Assembly: GCF_007859195.1 (NCBI RefSeq)
Contig: NZ_VOHL01000002.1
Span: 206,137 to 270,136 of the forward strand
From: Streptococcus cuniculipharyngis
GTDB lineage: Bacteria; Bacillota; Bacilli; Lactobacillales; Streptococcaceae
Length of the DNA: 64,000 nucleotides
Direction of reading: 5' to 3'
Part shown: piece after piece, positions 1 through 8,866 of the stretch
Layout: each line of letters opens with the position of its first letter
Numbering within the stretch: position 1 is the first letter of the stretch
The notes under the pieces: model-generated
The model's database searches: none
What the model was told of the DNA's origin: nothing
What the model saw: only the letters and a program-made list of their open reading frames with translations
Translations under genes and position numbers: made by a program

Positions 1-66
1 GGTCAACCTGCCCTCATCTGCCACAAAATCCACCGTGTAATCAATGGAAATTAGTGCTTTTTTCAT
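1..66 (-). CDS. Isochorismatase/nicotinamidase-like hydrolase, N-terminal fragment
   Basis: Only the first 22 codons are inside the window; the rest lies beyond base 1. The visible start reads MKKALISIDYTVDFV, with the I-D-Y-T-x-D-F strand that opens cysteine hydrolases of the isochorismatase/PncA family, whose first catalytic Asp lies in this segment. The ATG is one base past the codY stop, so the two genes are probably co-transcribed and translationally coupled. Placing a nicotinamidase-like gene after codY is common in streptococci. Family assignment rests on a short stretch and on context. Confidence 0.65.
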   Translation of the reverse strand, partial: MKKALISIDYTVDFVADEGRLT

Positions 67-67
67 C

Positions 68-853
68 TTATTTTCGATTTTCAACTTCCTCAAAAAGCCC
101 TTCGTTGAGAACACGAATATAGGTTCCCTTCATTCCTAACGAGCGACTCTCAATCACTCCGGCACTCTCCAGTTTACGTAGGGCATTGACAATAACCGAG
201 CGGGTAATCCCAATGCGGTCAGCCACAGATGAAGCCGTCAGACGCCCTTCATTACTGTCAAGTTCGTTCAAAATAGCTGACACAGCCTTCAGTTCAGAAT
301 AAGATAAGGCGCTAACAGCCATGGTCACTGCCGTTTGTTGACGAATGGCTGCCTCTAGATTTTCTGATTGATAATTCAAGAGTTGCAAACCAACAACAGT
401 TGACGAAATCTCCGCCAAGATTAGGTCGTCATTATTGAAGGGTTCTTCATTTTTCCAAATGATCAAAGTCCCCAAACGCATGCCACCGCTATAAATTGGC
501 ACAATGGTCGTCACCCCATTGGGATAAATTTCATGAGATTCGTAAGGGAAGATTGTAAATTCATGACTAATGGGCAAATTTGCTTCTGTATCAAACATAC
601 GATTGATACCACTCACATAGTCAATAGGGAATTGGTGAGTATTAAACAACTTTTCTGTCCGGTCATTATGGGTTTTATGCTTCATAATGTAGCCGAGAAA
701 AGCACCCTTTTCATCAACAATACAGACATTACAGTCAATAATATCTGCCAACTGGGCTGCAATCATGCTATAGGGAAGCTCCTTGTCAGCACTCTCAACC
801 GTACGTTGCAAAATGGACGTAATTTTACGAGTCTTTGTTAATAAGTCTACCAT
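68..853 (-). CDS. codY: CodY, GTP- and branched-chain-amino-acid-sensing global repressor
   Basis: The 261-residue length and sequence match CodY. An N-terminal GAF-type ligand domain (about 1-155) binds isoleucine and valine, and a C-terminal winged helix-turn-helix (about 200-245, with [20 protein letters not shown]) binds DNA. In streptococci CodY represses amino-acid uptake and biosynthesis in rich medium and affects surface and virulence genes. It follows the aminotransferase gene at 993-2207 and precedes the hydrolase at 1-66. A separate promoter with a cre-like element lies at 910-940, so carbon control of codY is possible. Identification is secure. Confidence 0.97.
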   Translation of the reverse strand: MVDLLTKTRKITSILQRTVESADKELPYSMIAAQLADIIDCNVCIVDEKGAFLGYIMKHKTHNDRTEKLFNTHQFPIDYVSGINRMFDTEANLPISHEFTIFPYESHEIYPNGVTTIVPIYSGGMRLGTLIIWKNEEPFNNDDLILAEISSTVVGLQLLNYQSENLEAAIRQQTAVTMAVSALSYSELKAVSAILNELDSNEGRLTASSVADRIGITRSVIVNALRKLESAGVIESRSLGMKGTYIRVLNEGLFEEVENRK

Positions 854-909
854 AATCCACTCTTTCTCTATTTAAATATATTTTTATGTATTAAATTGCT
901 TTCCTAACT

Positions 910-940
910 ATTATATCAAAATTCGTTAGCGTTTGCACAA
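910..940 (-). promoter_or_regulatory. Probable codY promoter with cre-like site
   Basis: On the minus strand a perfect -10 TATAAT (910-915) lies downstream of a -35-like TTGTGC (935-940) with a long 19-bp spacer. Inside it, minus-strand TGCAAACGCTAACG (924-937) fits the CcpA cre consensus TGNAANCGNTNNCA at all but the last position. CcpA bound there would cover the -35 region. Function is inferred from pattern only. Confidence 0.5.
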
Positions 941-992
941 AAATAATAGAATAAATGTAAACTATTTAAAATTACTAAAATGACTCCGAACC

Positions 993-2207
993 CTATTGAC
1001 GATACTGAGCCAGAAAACGCGTTAGTTTTTCCTCAACCTCAGCTAGCTCAGATACCCGAGGCAGATAAACAATACGAAAATGGTCTGGATCCTTCCAGTT
1101 AAAGCCACGACCATGGACTAGCATAATTTTTTCTTGCTTGAGAAATTCTAGGACAAACTGTTCGTCATCAGTGATACGATACATGGTCTGATCAATCTTA
1201 GGAAAAACATAGAGGCCCGCCTTGGGCTTAACCACGGATAGGCCCGGGATATTGTTAATGGCCTTGGTGATAAATTCCCGCTGTTCATAGATTCGACCAC
1301 CAGGCAAGAGCAATTTATCCACCGATTGGTAGCCACCGAGCGAGGTCTGAACCACCTGCTGGGACAAAACATTGGAGCAGAGTCGCATATTAGCCAACAT
1401 GTCCAAGCCCGCAATATAATCCTTAACATGTTTTTTAGGCCCCGATAAAACCATCCAACCGACCCGAAAACCAGCAATGCGATGAGATTTTGACAGGCCA
1501 TTCATGGTCACGACAAAGACATCAGGTGCCAAACTAGCAATAGGAATATGGGTTAAACCGTCCATGACCAAACGGTCATAAATCTCATCTGAATAAATAA
1601 TCAGCTCATGCTGACGAGCAATCTCAACAATTTCTTCCAACACTTCCTTAGGATAAAGAGCTCCCGTTGGGTTGTTAGGGTTGATGATAACGATGGCCTT
1701 GGTCCGTTCCGTAATCTTGGACTTAATGTCATCAAGGTCTGGATACCATTCCGCCCCCTCATCACAGATATAATGAACCGCATGGCCCCCTGCTAGGCTG
1801 ACCGCAGCCGTCCACAAGGGATAATCAGGCATAGGCACTAGGACCTCATCCCCATTATCCAGAAGCCCCTGCATGGCCATACTAATCAATTCACTAACCC
1901 CATTACCAATATAAATATCTTCAATGGTCACTTCTGGGAAATGCTTGAGCTGGCAATATTGCATGATGGCCTTTCTGGCACTGAAAATCCCCTTACTGTC
2001 TGAGTAGCCCTCACTATTTCTCGCATTAACAATCAGGTCGTGAATAACCTCATCGGGAGCAGTAAAGCCAAAGGCTGCTGGATTTCCCGTGTTCAAGCGG
2101 AGAATCTTCTCGCCATTGGCCAGCATACGATTGGCCTCGTCTAAAACTGGTCCACGAATATCATAGGCCACATGTTCTAATTTTGATGATTTATTAAACG
2201 TCTTCAT
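993..2207 (-). CDS. PLP-dependent aminotransferase, AlaT-like
   Basis: A 404-residue fold-type I aminotransferase, probably interconverting alanine/pyruvate with glutamate/2-oxoglutarate. The substrate-binding stretch NPNNPTGALY, the PLP-lysine motif NGLSKSHR and the following RVGWM are all visible. The start is the ATG at 2207 preceded by GAGAGG; an upstream in-frame extension to 2258 lacks a ribosome binding site. An aminotransferase directly upstream of codY is conserved in streptococci. The exact substrate (alanine versus branched-chain or aromatic acids) cannot be settled from sequence. Confidence 0.88.
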   Translation of the reverse strand: MKTFNKSSKLEHVAYDIRGPVLDEANRMLANGEKILRLNTGNPAAFGFTAPDEVIHDLIVNARNSEGYSDSKGIFSARKAIMQYCQLKHFPEVTIEDIYIGNGVSELISMAMQGLLDNGDEVLVPMPDYPLWTAAVSLAGGHAVHYICDEGAEWYPDLDDIKSKITERTKAIVIINPNNPTGALYPKEVLEEIVEIARQHELIIYSDEIYDRLVMDGLTHIPIASLAPDVFVVTMNGLSKSHRIAGFRVGWMVLSGPKKHVKDYIAGLDMLANMRLCSNVLSQQVVQTSLGGYQSVDKLLLPGGRIYEQREFITKAINNIPGLSVVKPKAGLYVFPKIDQTMYRITDDEQFVLEFLKQEKIMLVHGRGFNWKDPDHFRIVYLPRVSELAEVEEKLTRFLAQYRQ

Positions 2208-2296
2208 AGGATACCTCTCATTTTTTCTATTATACCCTAAATCCTTATTTTCTGACAATATCTAATTGTCAAGTAAATTAGTAAAAAGGAACAAAA

Positions 2297-2326
2297 AAGA
2301 ACTCAAACTAGTCAGTCTGAGTTCTT
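2297..2326 (-). terminator. Intrinsic terminator of the alcohol dehydrogenase gene
   Basis: Inverted arms AAGAACTCA/TGAGTTCTT are followed on the minus strand by a run of T, just after the adh stop codon. Confidence 0.8.
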
Positions 2327-2336
2327 GCTTGGGTTA

Positions 2337-3386
2337 TTAAGAGGGATCTACCACCAACATAGACTTGATGGTCTTACGATCAGCCATATCCTGATAGGCT
2401 TGATTGATGTCGGCCAATTGGTAGGTTTGTGTAAAGACCCGACCTGGGTTAATATCACCATCTAGTACCGCCTTAAGCAAGACCTGTTTAACATAGGTGG
2501 TCACAGAGGCAGAGCCACCAGCGACACTAATATTTTGGGCAAAGGTTGACCCTAAAGAGCGTTTGTTATAGTGGGGAACACCCACATAGCCAATCCGCCC
2601 ACCATTATGCAGGACGCCGATGGCTTGGTCAATGGCCGCCTCTGTCCCTACACATTCGAGGGCTGCGTCAGCCCCGCCGCCAAGAATTTTCCGAACCTTG
2701 GCAATGCCCTCTTGGCCACGTTCTGCGACCACAGCTGTCGCTCCTAATTCCAGGGCCAATTCCTGCCGGTCTTGGTGACGGCTCATCAAGACAATTTGGC
2801 TTGCCCCCCTCATCTTAGCCGCAATCACCGCACACTGACCAACGGCTCCATCCCCAATGACAACCACCTTATCACCAGGACCAACATTGGCCACACGCGC
2901 CGCATGATAACCGGTCGGCATGACATCAGCCAGGGTCAACAGGGACTTAATCATGCCCTCACTATAATCAGATGGCTGACCTGGTACCTTGATGAGAGCC
3001 CAGTTGGCATAATGGAAACGAAGGTATTCAGCCTGATAGCCATTGCCCCAGTTGGTTGGCATGACATGGTTGTCACAAGTCCCGTCAAACCCTGCTCGAC
3101 AGGCATCACAGTGGCCGCAACCATGCGTAAAAGGCACAATCACAAAATCCCCCGGCTTAACGGTCGTAATCGCTGAGCCAACTTCTTCCACAATCCCAAG
3201 AGCTTCATGCCCGCCATTGATGGACTGTGGAGCCTTATCGTCACCATGTGAATAGGCCCAGAGGTCTGACCCGCAGACACAAGACCGTACAATCTTAATA
3301 ATAGCGTCATCATCCGCCTGCAATTGAGGTTTTTCGACCTCCTGAATGCTCATCAGACCCGCTTTTTCAAAAATAGCAGTTTTCAT
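2337..3386 (-). CDS. Zinc-dependent medium-chain alcohol dehydrogenase
   Basis: A 349-residue MDR-family oxidoreductase. Catalytic-zinc ligands are suggested by CVCGSD near residue 38 and by GGHE near residue 59. A structural zinc site is complete (CGHCDACRAGFDGTC, four Cys). The Rossmann loop GDGAVG lies near residue 180. Such enzymes reduce or oxidise alcohols and aldehydes with NAD(P)H. It is monocistronic, with its own terminator and a MerR-type promoter (3429-3459), which suggests induction by aldehyde, thiol or metal stress, as for adhC under NmlR in pneumococcus. No glutathione-type specificity can be read from the sequence. Confidence 0.88.
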   Translation of the reverse strand: MKTAIFEKAGLMSIQEVEKPQLQADDDAIIKIVRSCVCGSDLWAYSHGDDKAPQSINGGHEALGIVEEVGSAITTVKPGDFVIVPFTHGCGHCDACRAGFDGTCDNHVMPTNWGNGYQAEYLRFHYANWALIKVPGQPSDYSEGMIKSLLTLADVMPTGYHAARVANVGPGDKVVVIGDGAVGQCAVIAAKMRGASQIVLMSRHQDRQELALELGATAVVAERGQEGIAKVRKILGGGADAALECVGTEAAIDQAIGVLHNGGRIGYVGVPHYNKRSLGSTFAQNISVAGGSASVTTYVKQVLLKAVLDGDINPGRVFTQTYQLADINQAYQDMADRKTIKSMLVVDPS

Positions 3387-3428
3387 CTACTTATCCTCCA
3401 TCTCTGCTAAATCTTAATCAACACCTTT

Positions 3429-3459
3429 ATCATACCACTTAGAGTTAACTCTAAGTCAA
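3429..3459 (-). promoter_or_regulatory. MerR-family type promoter and operator upstream of adh
   Basis: On the minus strand TTGACT (3454-3459) and TATGAT (3429-3434) are separated by 19 bp, the overlong spacer typical of MerR-activated promoters. The spacer is nearly filled by the perfect 18-bp palindrome CTTAGAGTTAACTCTAAG (3438-3455). This closely resembles operators of NmlR/AdhR-type regulators. No MerR gene of that kind is adjacent; GlnR at 38603 is a MerR-family protein but recognises a different sequence. Confidence 0.75.
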
Positions 3460-3503
3460 GCAAAAACTGCTTTTATTAATCAAATATTTTTTCATTATCA
3501 AAA

Positions 3504-3542
3504 AACTCCTGGAAAAGCCCATCACTGGCCTTTCCAAGAGTT
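3504..3542 (-). terminator. Intrinsic terminator after trxA
   Basis: A long imperfect hairpin (arms about 16 bp, 3504-3519 and 3527-3542) is followed on the minus strand by TTTTTTG, just past the trxA stop. Confidence 0.8.
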
Positions 3543-3557
3543 GATCGATAAGCTAGC

Positions 3558-3872
3558 CTAGCTTAATTCAGCCACAATCGCCTTGAGTTGTTCTTTGGTG
3601 TGCACCCCTGCCACTTGCTTGACCACCTGACCATCTTTTTTGAAGAGCAGGGTTGGAATTGACATGATGCCAAATTGCTTAGCTGTTTCAGGGTTTTCAT
3701 CCACATCCAATTTCACAATTTTCAACTCATCTTCGTCAAATTCTTCCGCCAACTGGTCTAGGATAGGAGCTTGCATCAAACATGGCCCACACCAGGTTGC
3801 CCAAAAGTCGACCAAAACCAAACCATCCTTGGTTTCTGCTTCAAAGTTTGCATCTGTTACAACTTGTACCAT
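3558..3872 (-). CDS. trxA: Thioredoxin
   Basis: A 104-residue classical thioredoxin with the redox motif WCGPC at about residues 28-32 and the conserved cis-proline context SIPTLLF. It reduces cytoplasmic protein disulfides using thioredoxin reductase, which is not in this window. It lies 70 bp downstream of mutS2 on the same strand, an order (mutS2 then trxA) common in streptococci. A clear terminator follows. Confidence 0.96.
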   Translation of the reverse strand: MVQVVTDANFEAETKDGLVLVDFWATWCGPCLMQAPILDQLAEEFDEDELKIVKLDVDENPETAKQFGIMSIPTLLFKKDGQVVKQVAGVHTKEQLKAIVAELS

Positions 3873-3942
3873 TTTTTATCTCCTTCACTTGTAATGCTAC
3901 CTATTCTACTCTCATTCTTGGCTTTTGTCTAGCCAAAAGATT

Positions 3943-6279
3943 TTAGCCGAGATTGACAATGGTAGCTCCTGAGCCGCCTGCATTTTGTGGGGCATAACCA
4001 AAACTCTTGACATGCTTATTGCGGCGGAGATACTTGGTCACGCCTTCACGAATGACACCAGTACCGATACCATGGATAATATCCACTTGAGCCATATTAT
4101 TCAGGAGAGCTTGGTCAATAAAGGCATCCAACTCCTCCATGGCCTCTTCGTAACGCTTGCCACGCAGGTCCAAACGGGCCCTCGGGCCTGCACTGGTTTT
4201 GGCTTTTTTCACCACATTGACCCGTTTTTGGGCTGGTTTCTGCTCAGGCTCTGTCAACCGTTGCAGGCTAAATTCATCTGCCTTGAGGGTCATCTTAATC
4301 AAGCCAACCTGAGCTTCCCAACGACCATCCTTGAGCTGCTTAGTCAAAGTGCCACGCTGGGCATAGCTAGTCACGATAATATCGTCACCAACGCGAGCTG
4401 CTCGAGTTTTTTTGGCCTTTTTCAAGACCTTATTTTTGGATAAATCAAGCTGAGGAGCTAACTTTTTCAACTGCCCCTTAGCCTCAATAATCTCGTGGGG
4501 TTTGACTTGTGACCTACTATGGAGATTTTTCAAAATGGCATCACTCTCTGCTAGGGCCAAATCAACGATTTCCTGAGCCTGCTCTTGAGCCTTGGCCAAT
4601 TCCTTGTCCTTGGCATGAGAGAACTCATTGTAAAGCCGCTTGACCGCACGGTTAAACTTGAGATTTTCCTGTTCTACCTCTTTGATATGTTCCAAACGTC
4701 TGCGACTTTCCAGGCTCTGCTGTTCCAGTTGTTCAATAATCTGGTTGACATCACGGTCCCTATCCGTCTGACTTTCTGCCTGCTTGACAATAACATCTGG
4801 CAAGCCCAAGCGCCGGGCAATGTCAAAAGCGTTAGACCGGCCCGGTACCCCTTGCATGAAGCGATAGGTGGGCGATAGACTTTCCGTATCAAATGCCATG
4901 CTAGCATTTTCCACAAAGTCACGCTCAATGCCGTAGGCCTTCAACTCTGGGTAGTGGGTGGTGGCCATAGTCTTAATCTGATGCAGCCGGAGATGCTCCA
5001 AAATACTCATGGCTAGACCGGCCCCCTCTTGTGGGTCCGTCCCTGCCCCCAGTTCATCAAAGAGCAGAAGGCTATCCTGGTCTGCCTGGTCCAAGATGGA
5101 CACAATATGGGTCATGTGACTAGAAAAGGTGGACAAGCTCTGCTCAATGGACTGCTCATCCCCAATATCAGCAAAAATCTCCTTAAAGACCCCCACCTGA
5201 CTGCCCTTGTCGGCCAAAATTGGCAGACCTGACTGGGCCATGAGCTGGGTCAAGCCCAAGGTCTTGAGCATGATGGTCTTGCCCCCCGTATTTGGTCCTG
5301 TGATGACAATAACGGTCAAGTCTTTGTCAAAATGCAGGTCATTGGCCACTGGCCTTTCCAAGAGCGGGTGTCTTGCCTGTAAGAGCCTAATCGCTGAGTC
5401 TGCAGATAGGCTAGGTACACTTGCTTTTTTCTCCTTCATATAAAGAGACTTGGCTCGAATCAAGTCTAAATGCCCAATCACCCAGGCATTATTACGCAAA
5501 CTATCTGCATGAGGGGCTAAAATCACTGCCAACTCATGCAGAATACGACTCAACTCATGCCGTTCATCAGCCTGCAACTGGGTTAACTCCTCGTGGAGGG
5601 AAACAATGGCCCGCGGCTCAATATAGACAGTTGCTCCTGAGCTCGAGATGTCGTGAACCACACCTGCAATTCGATGGCGATGGGTATTCTTAACCGGCAA
5701 AACACTACGACCGTTACGACTAGCAATCAGTTGCTCTGATAAATACTCCCCTTGTTTTTTCAAGAGATCTTGTAAAATCTGACGCATTTGTTGCTCATGT
5801 TCCACCATCTGACGGCGAATCTTTTGTAACTTCGGACTGGCAAACTGTTCAACAAAGCCGGCATCATTGATGACTTGCAGGGCCCCTTGTAGACTCGGAT
5901 AGATAGCCAATTTTTCAAATAGAGCGGCTAAGGCAGGAATGTCCTCTTCTTCCAATTCCCCATAAAAACGCTCTAAATCTGACGATACTTGCAGGAGACG
6001 TTTTAAGTCAACTAATTCCGACACATTCAAGTCTGCCCCCAAGGTCAGACGGGTCAAACTTGGCGATAAATCTGGCAAGGCCCCTAAAGCAAAGTCATGA
6101 CCGGCCGTAAATAGACCGGCCATCTCCTCCAACTCAGCAAAGGCCCGTTTCATTTTTTCCGGTGAGTTAGATGGCAATAAATCAGCCAGTTCCTGCTTCC
6201 CCAGCTCCGTCTGTAAAAAATCTTCAAACTGTTTTTTGACCTTGACAAACTCCAAGGCTTCCAATATTTTCGTATTCAT
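3943..6279 (-). CDS. mutS2: MutS2 family ATPase/endonuclease
   Basis: The 778 residues are normal for MutS2. The order is an N-terminal core and clamp region, an ABC-type ATPase with Walker [10 protein letters not shown] near residue 333 and Walker [14 protein letters not shown], a coiled-coil region (about 510-600), and a C-terminal Smr nuclease domain ([12 protein letters not shown] and HGIGTG). It lacks the mismatch-binding domain of MutS. In other bacteria it suppresses homologous recombination, and in Bacillus it splits collided ribosomes. A terminator at 6323-6355 separates it from cvpA, so it probably has its own promoter. Confidence 0.96.
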   Translation of the reverse strand: MNTKILEALEFVKVKKQFEDFLQTELGKQELADLLPSNSPEKMKRAFAELEEMAGLFTAGHDFALGALPDLSPSLTRLTLGADLNVSELVDLKRLLQVSSDLERFYGELEEEDIPALAALFEKLAIYPSLQGALQVINDAGFVEQFASPKLQKIRRQMVEHEQQMRQILQDLLKKQGEYLSEQLIASRNGRSVLPVKNTHRHRIAGVVHDISSSGATVYIEPRAIVSLHEELTQLQADERHELSRILHELAVILAPHADSLRNNAWVIGHLDLIRAKSLYMKEKKASVPSLSADSAIRLLQARHPLLERPVANDLHFDKDLTVIVITGPNTGGKTIMLKTLGLTQLMAQSGLPILADKGSQVGVFKEIFADIGDEQSIEQSLSTFSSHMTHIVSILDQADQDSLLLFDELGAGTDPQEGAGLAMSILEHLRLHQIKTMATTHYPELKAYGIERDFVENASMAFDTESLSPTYRFMQGVPGRSNAFDIARRLGLPDVIVKQAESQTDRDRDVNQIIEQLEQQSLESRRRLEHIKEVEQENLKFNRAVKRLYNEFSHAKDKELAKAQEQAQEIVDLALAESDAILKNLHSRSQVKPHEIIEAKGQLKKLAPQLDLSKNKVLKKAKKTRAARVGDDIIVTSYAQRGTLTKQLKDGRWEAQVGLIKMTLKADEFSLQRLTEPEQKPAQKRVNVVKKAKTSAGPRARLDLRGKRYEEAMEELDAFIDQALLNNMAQVDIIHGIGTGVIREGVTKYLRRNKHVKSFGYAPQNAGGSGATIVNLG

Positions 6280-6322
6280 ACTTCATATTATAGCATAATC
6301 TCTTTTCTCTAAAAAAGAAAAA

Positions 6323-6355
6323 GAGAGGAGACTGACCAGTTATCAGTTTCCTCTC
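6323..6355 (-). terminator. Terminator after cvpA
   Basis: Arms of 13 bp (GAGAGGAGACTGA and TCAGTTTCCTCTC, one wobble) are followed on the minus strand by a T-rich run, between cvpA and mutS2. Confidence 0.78.
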
Positions 6356-6366
6356 CAAAACAGGTC

Positions 6367-6891
6367 TCACCCCATCCAAATACTTGAGAATATAGGAAGA
6401 AAATCCACCAAAATTCTCACTAAAAAACTATCATACAGGTGATTCTGTAAAGTTGTCAAGGGCACGGTTGCCAAGATGGTAAACACCATGCTAAAACCGA
6501 GTGCAGTCACAAGAACAGACAAAGCACCGGCTAGCAAACCTCCCCACCTACTGTCAAAGCGATTGAGGTTAACCAAATGGACAAAAATTCCTAACAATCG
6601 GAAAAACAAATAGGCCAGGATATAAACCAAAAAGAATGCCACACCCGCATAATAAACCTGACTCAACTCAAAGATATTGACATGGGTAAAAAATTTAACC
6701 ACCGCATCTTCACTCGGGTTTGAATAGGGCACCCACAAGGTCAAGGATGGTGACACGGACCGGTACAAGGCACCAGCAATTCCTAGAGATAATAAACTCG
6801 CCATTGCATAATAAGCCTGTAACAAGAGCCCGCGAGAATAGCCAATATAAAATGCCCAAGCAAACACTAGTAGCAATATTAGACTAATCAT
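6367..6891 (-). CDS. cvpA: CvpA family membrane protein
   Basis: A 174-residue protein with four predicted hydrophobic segments, beginning MISLILLLVFAWAFYIGYSRG; the G-x-x-R-G turn after the first helix is the family signature. CvpA was named for colicin V production, and its function in streptococci is not settled. Its start overlaps the zapA stop by four bases (ATGA), so the two are translationally coupled. The order zapA-cvpA-mutS2 is conserved in Firmicutes. Confidence 0.88.
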   Translation of the reverse strand: MISLILLLVFAWAFYIGYSRGLLLQAYYAMASLLSLGIAGALYRSVSPSLTLWVPYSNPSEDAVVKFFTHVNIFELSQVYYAGVAFFLVYILAYLFFRLLGIFVHLVNLNRFDSRWGGLLAGALSVLVTALGFSMVFTILATVPLTTLQNHLYDSFLVRILVDFLPIFSSIWMG

Positions 6892-7187
6892 GCCTTGCCT
6901 CCCTTTGGTTTTGCCTTATTCTTTCCTGAAACCTCACCGGCCACCCATTTTTCCCATTCCTGGCGTTCCTTGTCAAACTCCTGTTCACGTACTAGCTGGG
7001 TGGACAAGCAATTAATCGCCATTAAAATAGCGACGGTTTCATCATCAGCCTGAGGAAGATGTTCCTTGATCGCCTCATATTTTTCTTTGGCTAAACGTTC
7101 AACCTCCTCCATAAAGAGGTTATCCTTATCGGTTGTTAGGGTCAATGGTTTTTGACCAAATCTAAACTTATATCGGTTATTACTCAT
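6888..7187 (-). CDS. zapA: ZapA-like cell division protein
   Basis: A 99-residue basic protein whose opening NRYKFRFGQKPLTLTTD matches the N-terminal beta strands of ZapA. A long helix follows (about 25-80) that in ZapA forms a coiled-coil tetramer bundling FtsZ. Family assignment rests on this pattern and on position upstream of cvpA-mutS2 and divergent from rnhC, as in other streptococci. The C-terminus is a short Lys/Gly-rich tail. Confidence 0.72.
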   Translation of the reverse strand: MSNNRYKFRFGQKPLTLTTDKDNLFMEEVERLAKEKYEAIKEHLPQADDETVAILMAINCLSTQLVREQEFDKERQEWEKWVAGEVSGKNKAKPKGGKA

Positions 7188-7297
7188 TTTTATACCTCCC
7201 TTACATTATAGCGTAAAAATAATCTTTCGTAAAATAGAATCCACAAAATGATGAGATAGAGAAGGAAATGTGCCGAAAATATGATATAATAAAGGGT

Positions 7298-8212
7298 ATG
7301 AACACAGTTGTTATGACCATGGGAGAAGGCCAGACAGACCAACTCAAGGAGCGTTTGACCCCCTATCAAGTTACCAGTAAAAACCCTTATGTGACCTTTG
7401 CTGCCAAGTACCAGGGAGTCCTCGTCCAGCTCTATACCTCAGGGAAAATCGTTTTTCAAGGTAGCCAGGCTGAGGTTGTCGCCCAAACTTTTGGCTATCA
7501 GAAAACCGTCAAACCCGTCACAGATGCTAAGGTAGGACCCCTTCTATCCATGATTGGAACGGATGAGGTCGGCAACGGTTCCTATTTTGGTGGCATTGCT
7601 GTTGTTGCCACCTACCTAAGGTCTGAAGATTTCCCCCTGCTCCGACAATTAGGAGTTGACGATTCGAAACAACTTTCAGATGACAAAATTCGCCAAATTG
7701 CCCCTATCTTGAAGCAGAAGCTTCCCCATCAGGCCCTCCTGCTGGAACCGAGCAAATATAACCAGCTAGTTGGACCCAATAAACCTTATAATGCCGTTTC
7801 CGTCAAGGTGGCCCTCCATAATCAGGCTATCTTTCTCTTACTGCAAAAAGGGTTTGATCCAGAAAAAATTGTTATTGACGCCTTTACATCAGTAAAAAAT
7901 TACCAACATTACTTGAAACAAGAAAAAAATCAGGTTAAGCAGGCCGTTACCTTGGAAGAAAAAGCCGAAGGAAAATACTTAGCCGTTGCCGTTAGCTCTA
8001 TTTTAGCACGACAACTTTTCTTGGATAACCTCGACCAACTGGGACAAGCTATCGGTTTCCAACTACCTAGCGGGGCAGGAGCAAAATCCGACCAGGTGGC
8101 AAGCCACATTCTCGCCCAAAAAGGCCTAGCCGGACTAGAAATGACCGCCAAATTGCATTTTGCCAATACCCAAAAAGCCCAAAAGCTACTCAAACATAAA
8201 GGATTACTATGA
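7298..8212 (+). CDS. rnhC: Ribonuclease HIII
   Basis: A 304-residue RNase HIII that removes RNA from RNA-DNA hybrids. A small N-terminal TBP-like substrate domain (about 1-80) precedes the RNase H fold. The acidic motif [13 protein letters not shown] carries the Asp-Glu pair, and DDSKQLSD is present. The chosen start MNTVVMTMG fits the usual length; the in-frame ATG at 7268 would add ten residues without family support. It ends in an ATGA overlap with lepB. Confidence 0.94.
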   Translation: MNTVVMTMGEGQTDQLKERLTPYQVTSKNPYVTFAAKYQGVLVQLYTSGKIVFQGSQAEVVAQTFGYQKTVKPVTDAKVGPLLSMIGTDEVGNGSYFGGIAVVATYLRSEDFPLLRQLGVDDSKQLSDDKIRQIAPILKQKLPHQALLLEPSKYNQLVGPNKPYNAVSVKVALHNQAIFLLLQKGFDPEKIVIDAFTSVKNYQHYLKQEKNQVKQAVTLEEKAEGKYLAVAVSSILARQLFLDNLDQLGQAIGFQLPSGAGAKSDQVASHILAQKGLAGLEMTAKLHFANTQKAQKLLKHKGLL

Positions 8213-8799
8213 AAACAGTCAAATACTTTCTCAAAGAATGGGGATTTTTTACCCTCTTTCTCAGCCTTTTCTTCCTCTCCTGGATTTTTGTCTGGGTCAA
8301 TGTTAAAGTTGAAGGCCACTCCATGGATCCAACACTCCAAGATGGGCAAAGGCTCTTTGTCTTAAAGGTCACCCCTATTGACCGCTTTGATATTGTTGTC
8401 GCCAAGGAAGGGGATAAGAGCATCGTCAAACGGGTCATCGGCATGCCCGGAGACACCATCAGTTATAACAATGACCAATTAACCATCAATGGCAAGGAGG
8501 TTAAAGAGGATTATCTCCAAACTTATCAAACTGCCTTTAAGCAAGATAAACTTCAGGCCACCTATGCCTACAATTCTTTCTTCCAGCAACTGGCTAGCCA
8601 GGCCAGTGCCTTCACGACCGATAGTAGTGGCAGCCCTAACTTTACCGTCAAGGTCCCAGAAAACCAATACTATCTCCTAGGTGATGATCGCCTCGTCTCC
8701 AAGGATAGTCGGGCAGTCGGCACCTTTAGCAGGCAGCAAATTGTCGGCGAGGTTAGTTTCCGCTTTTGGCCATTTTCAGCCATTGGCAAGGTTAAATAA
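8209..8799 (+). CDS. lepB: Signal peptidase I
   Basis: A 196-residue membrane-anchored type I signal peptidase that cleaves signal peptides from Sec-exported proteins. A single N-terminal transmembrane helix (about 10-30) is followed by GHSMDPTL with the catalytic Ser, then [10 protein letters not shown] with the general-base Lys, then [17 protein letters not shown]. It overlaps rnhC by four bases and is followed 67 bp later by recD2. Likely clients in this window are the proteins at 16156, 26755 and 59068. Confidence 0.95.
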   Translation: MKTVKYFLKEWGFFTLFLSLFFLSWIFVWVNVKVEGHSMDPTLQDGQRLFVLKVTPIDRFDIVVAKEGDKSIVKRVIGMPGDTISYNNDQLTINGKEVKEDYLQTYQTAFKQDKLQATYAYNSFFQQLASQASAFTTDSSGSPNFTVKVPENQYYLLGDDRLVSKDSRAVGTFSRQQIVGEVSFRFWPFSAIGKVK

Positions 8800-8866
8800 T
8801 ACAGATGAGTCGAAGGCTATTGGTCTTCCACTCTTTTTTTACAGGATAAGCAAGCGAGGAACATTT

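Noticed and set aside
8681..8866. Extended N-terminus of RecD2
   Set aside because: The open frame overlaps lepB and gives no family-like sequence; the ATG at 8867 has its own binding site and fits the usual length.
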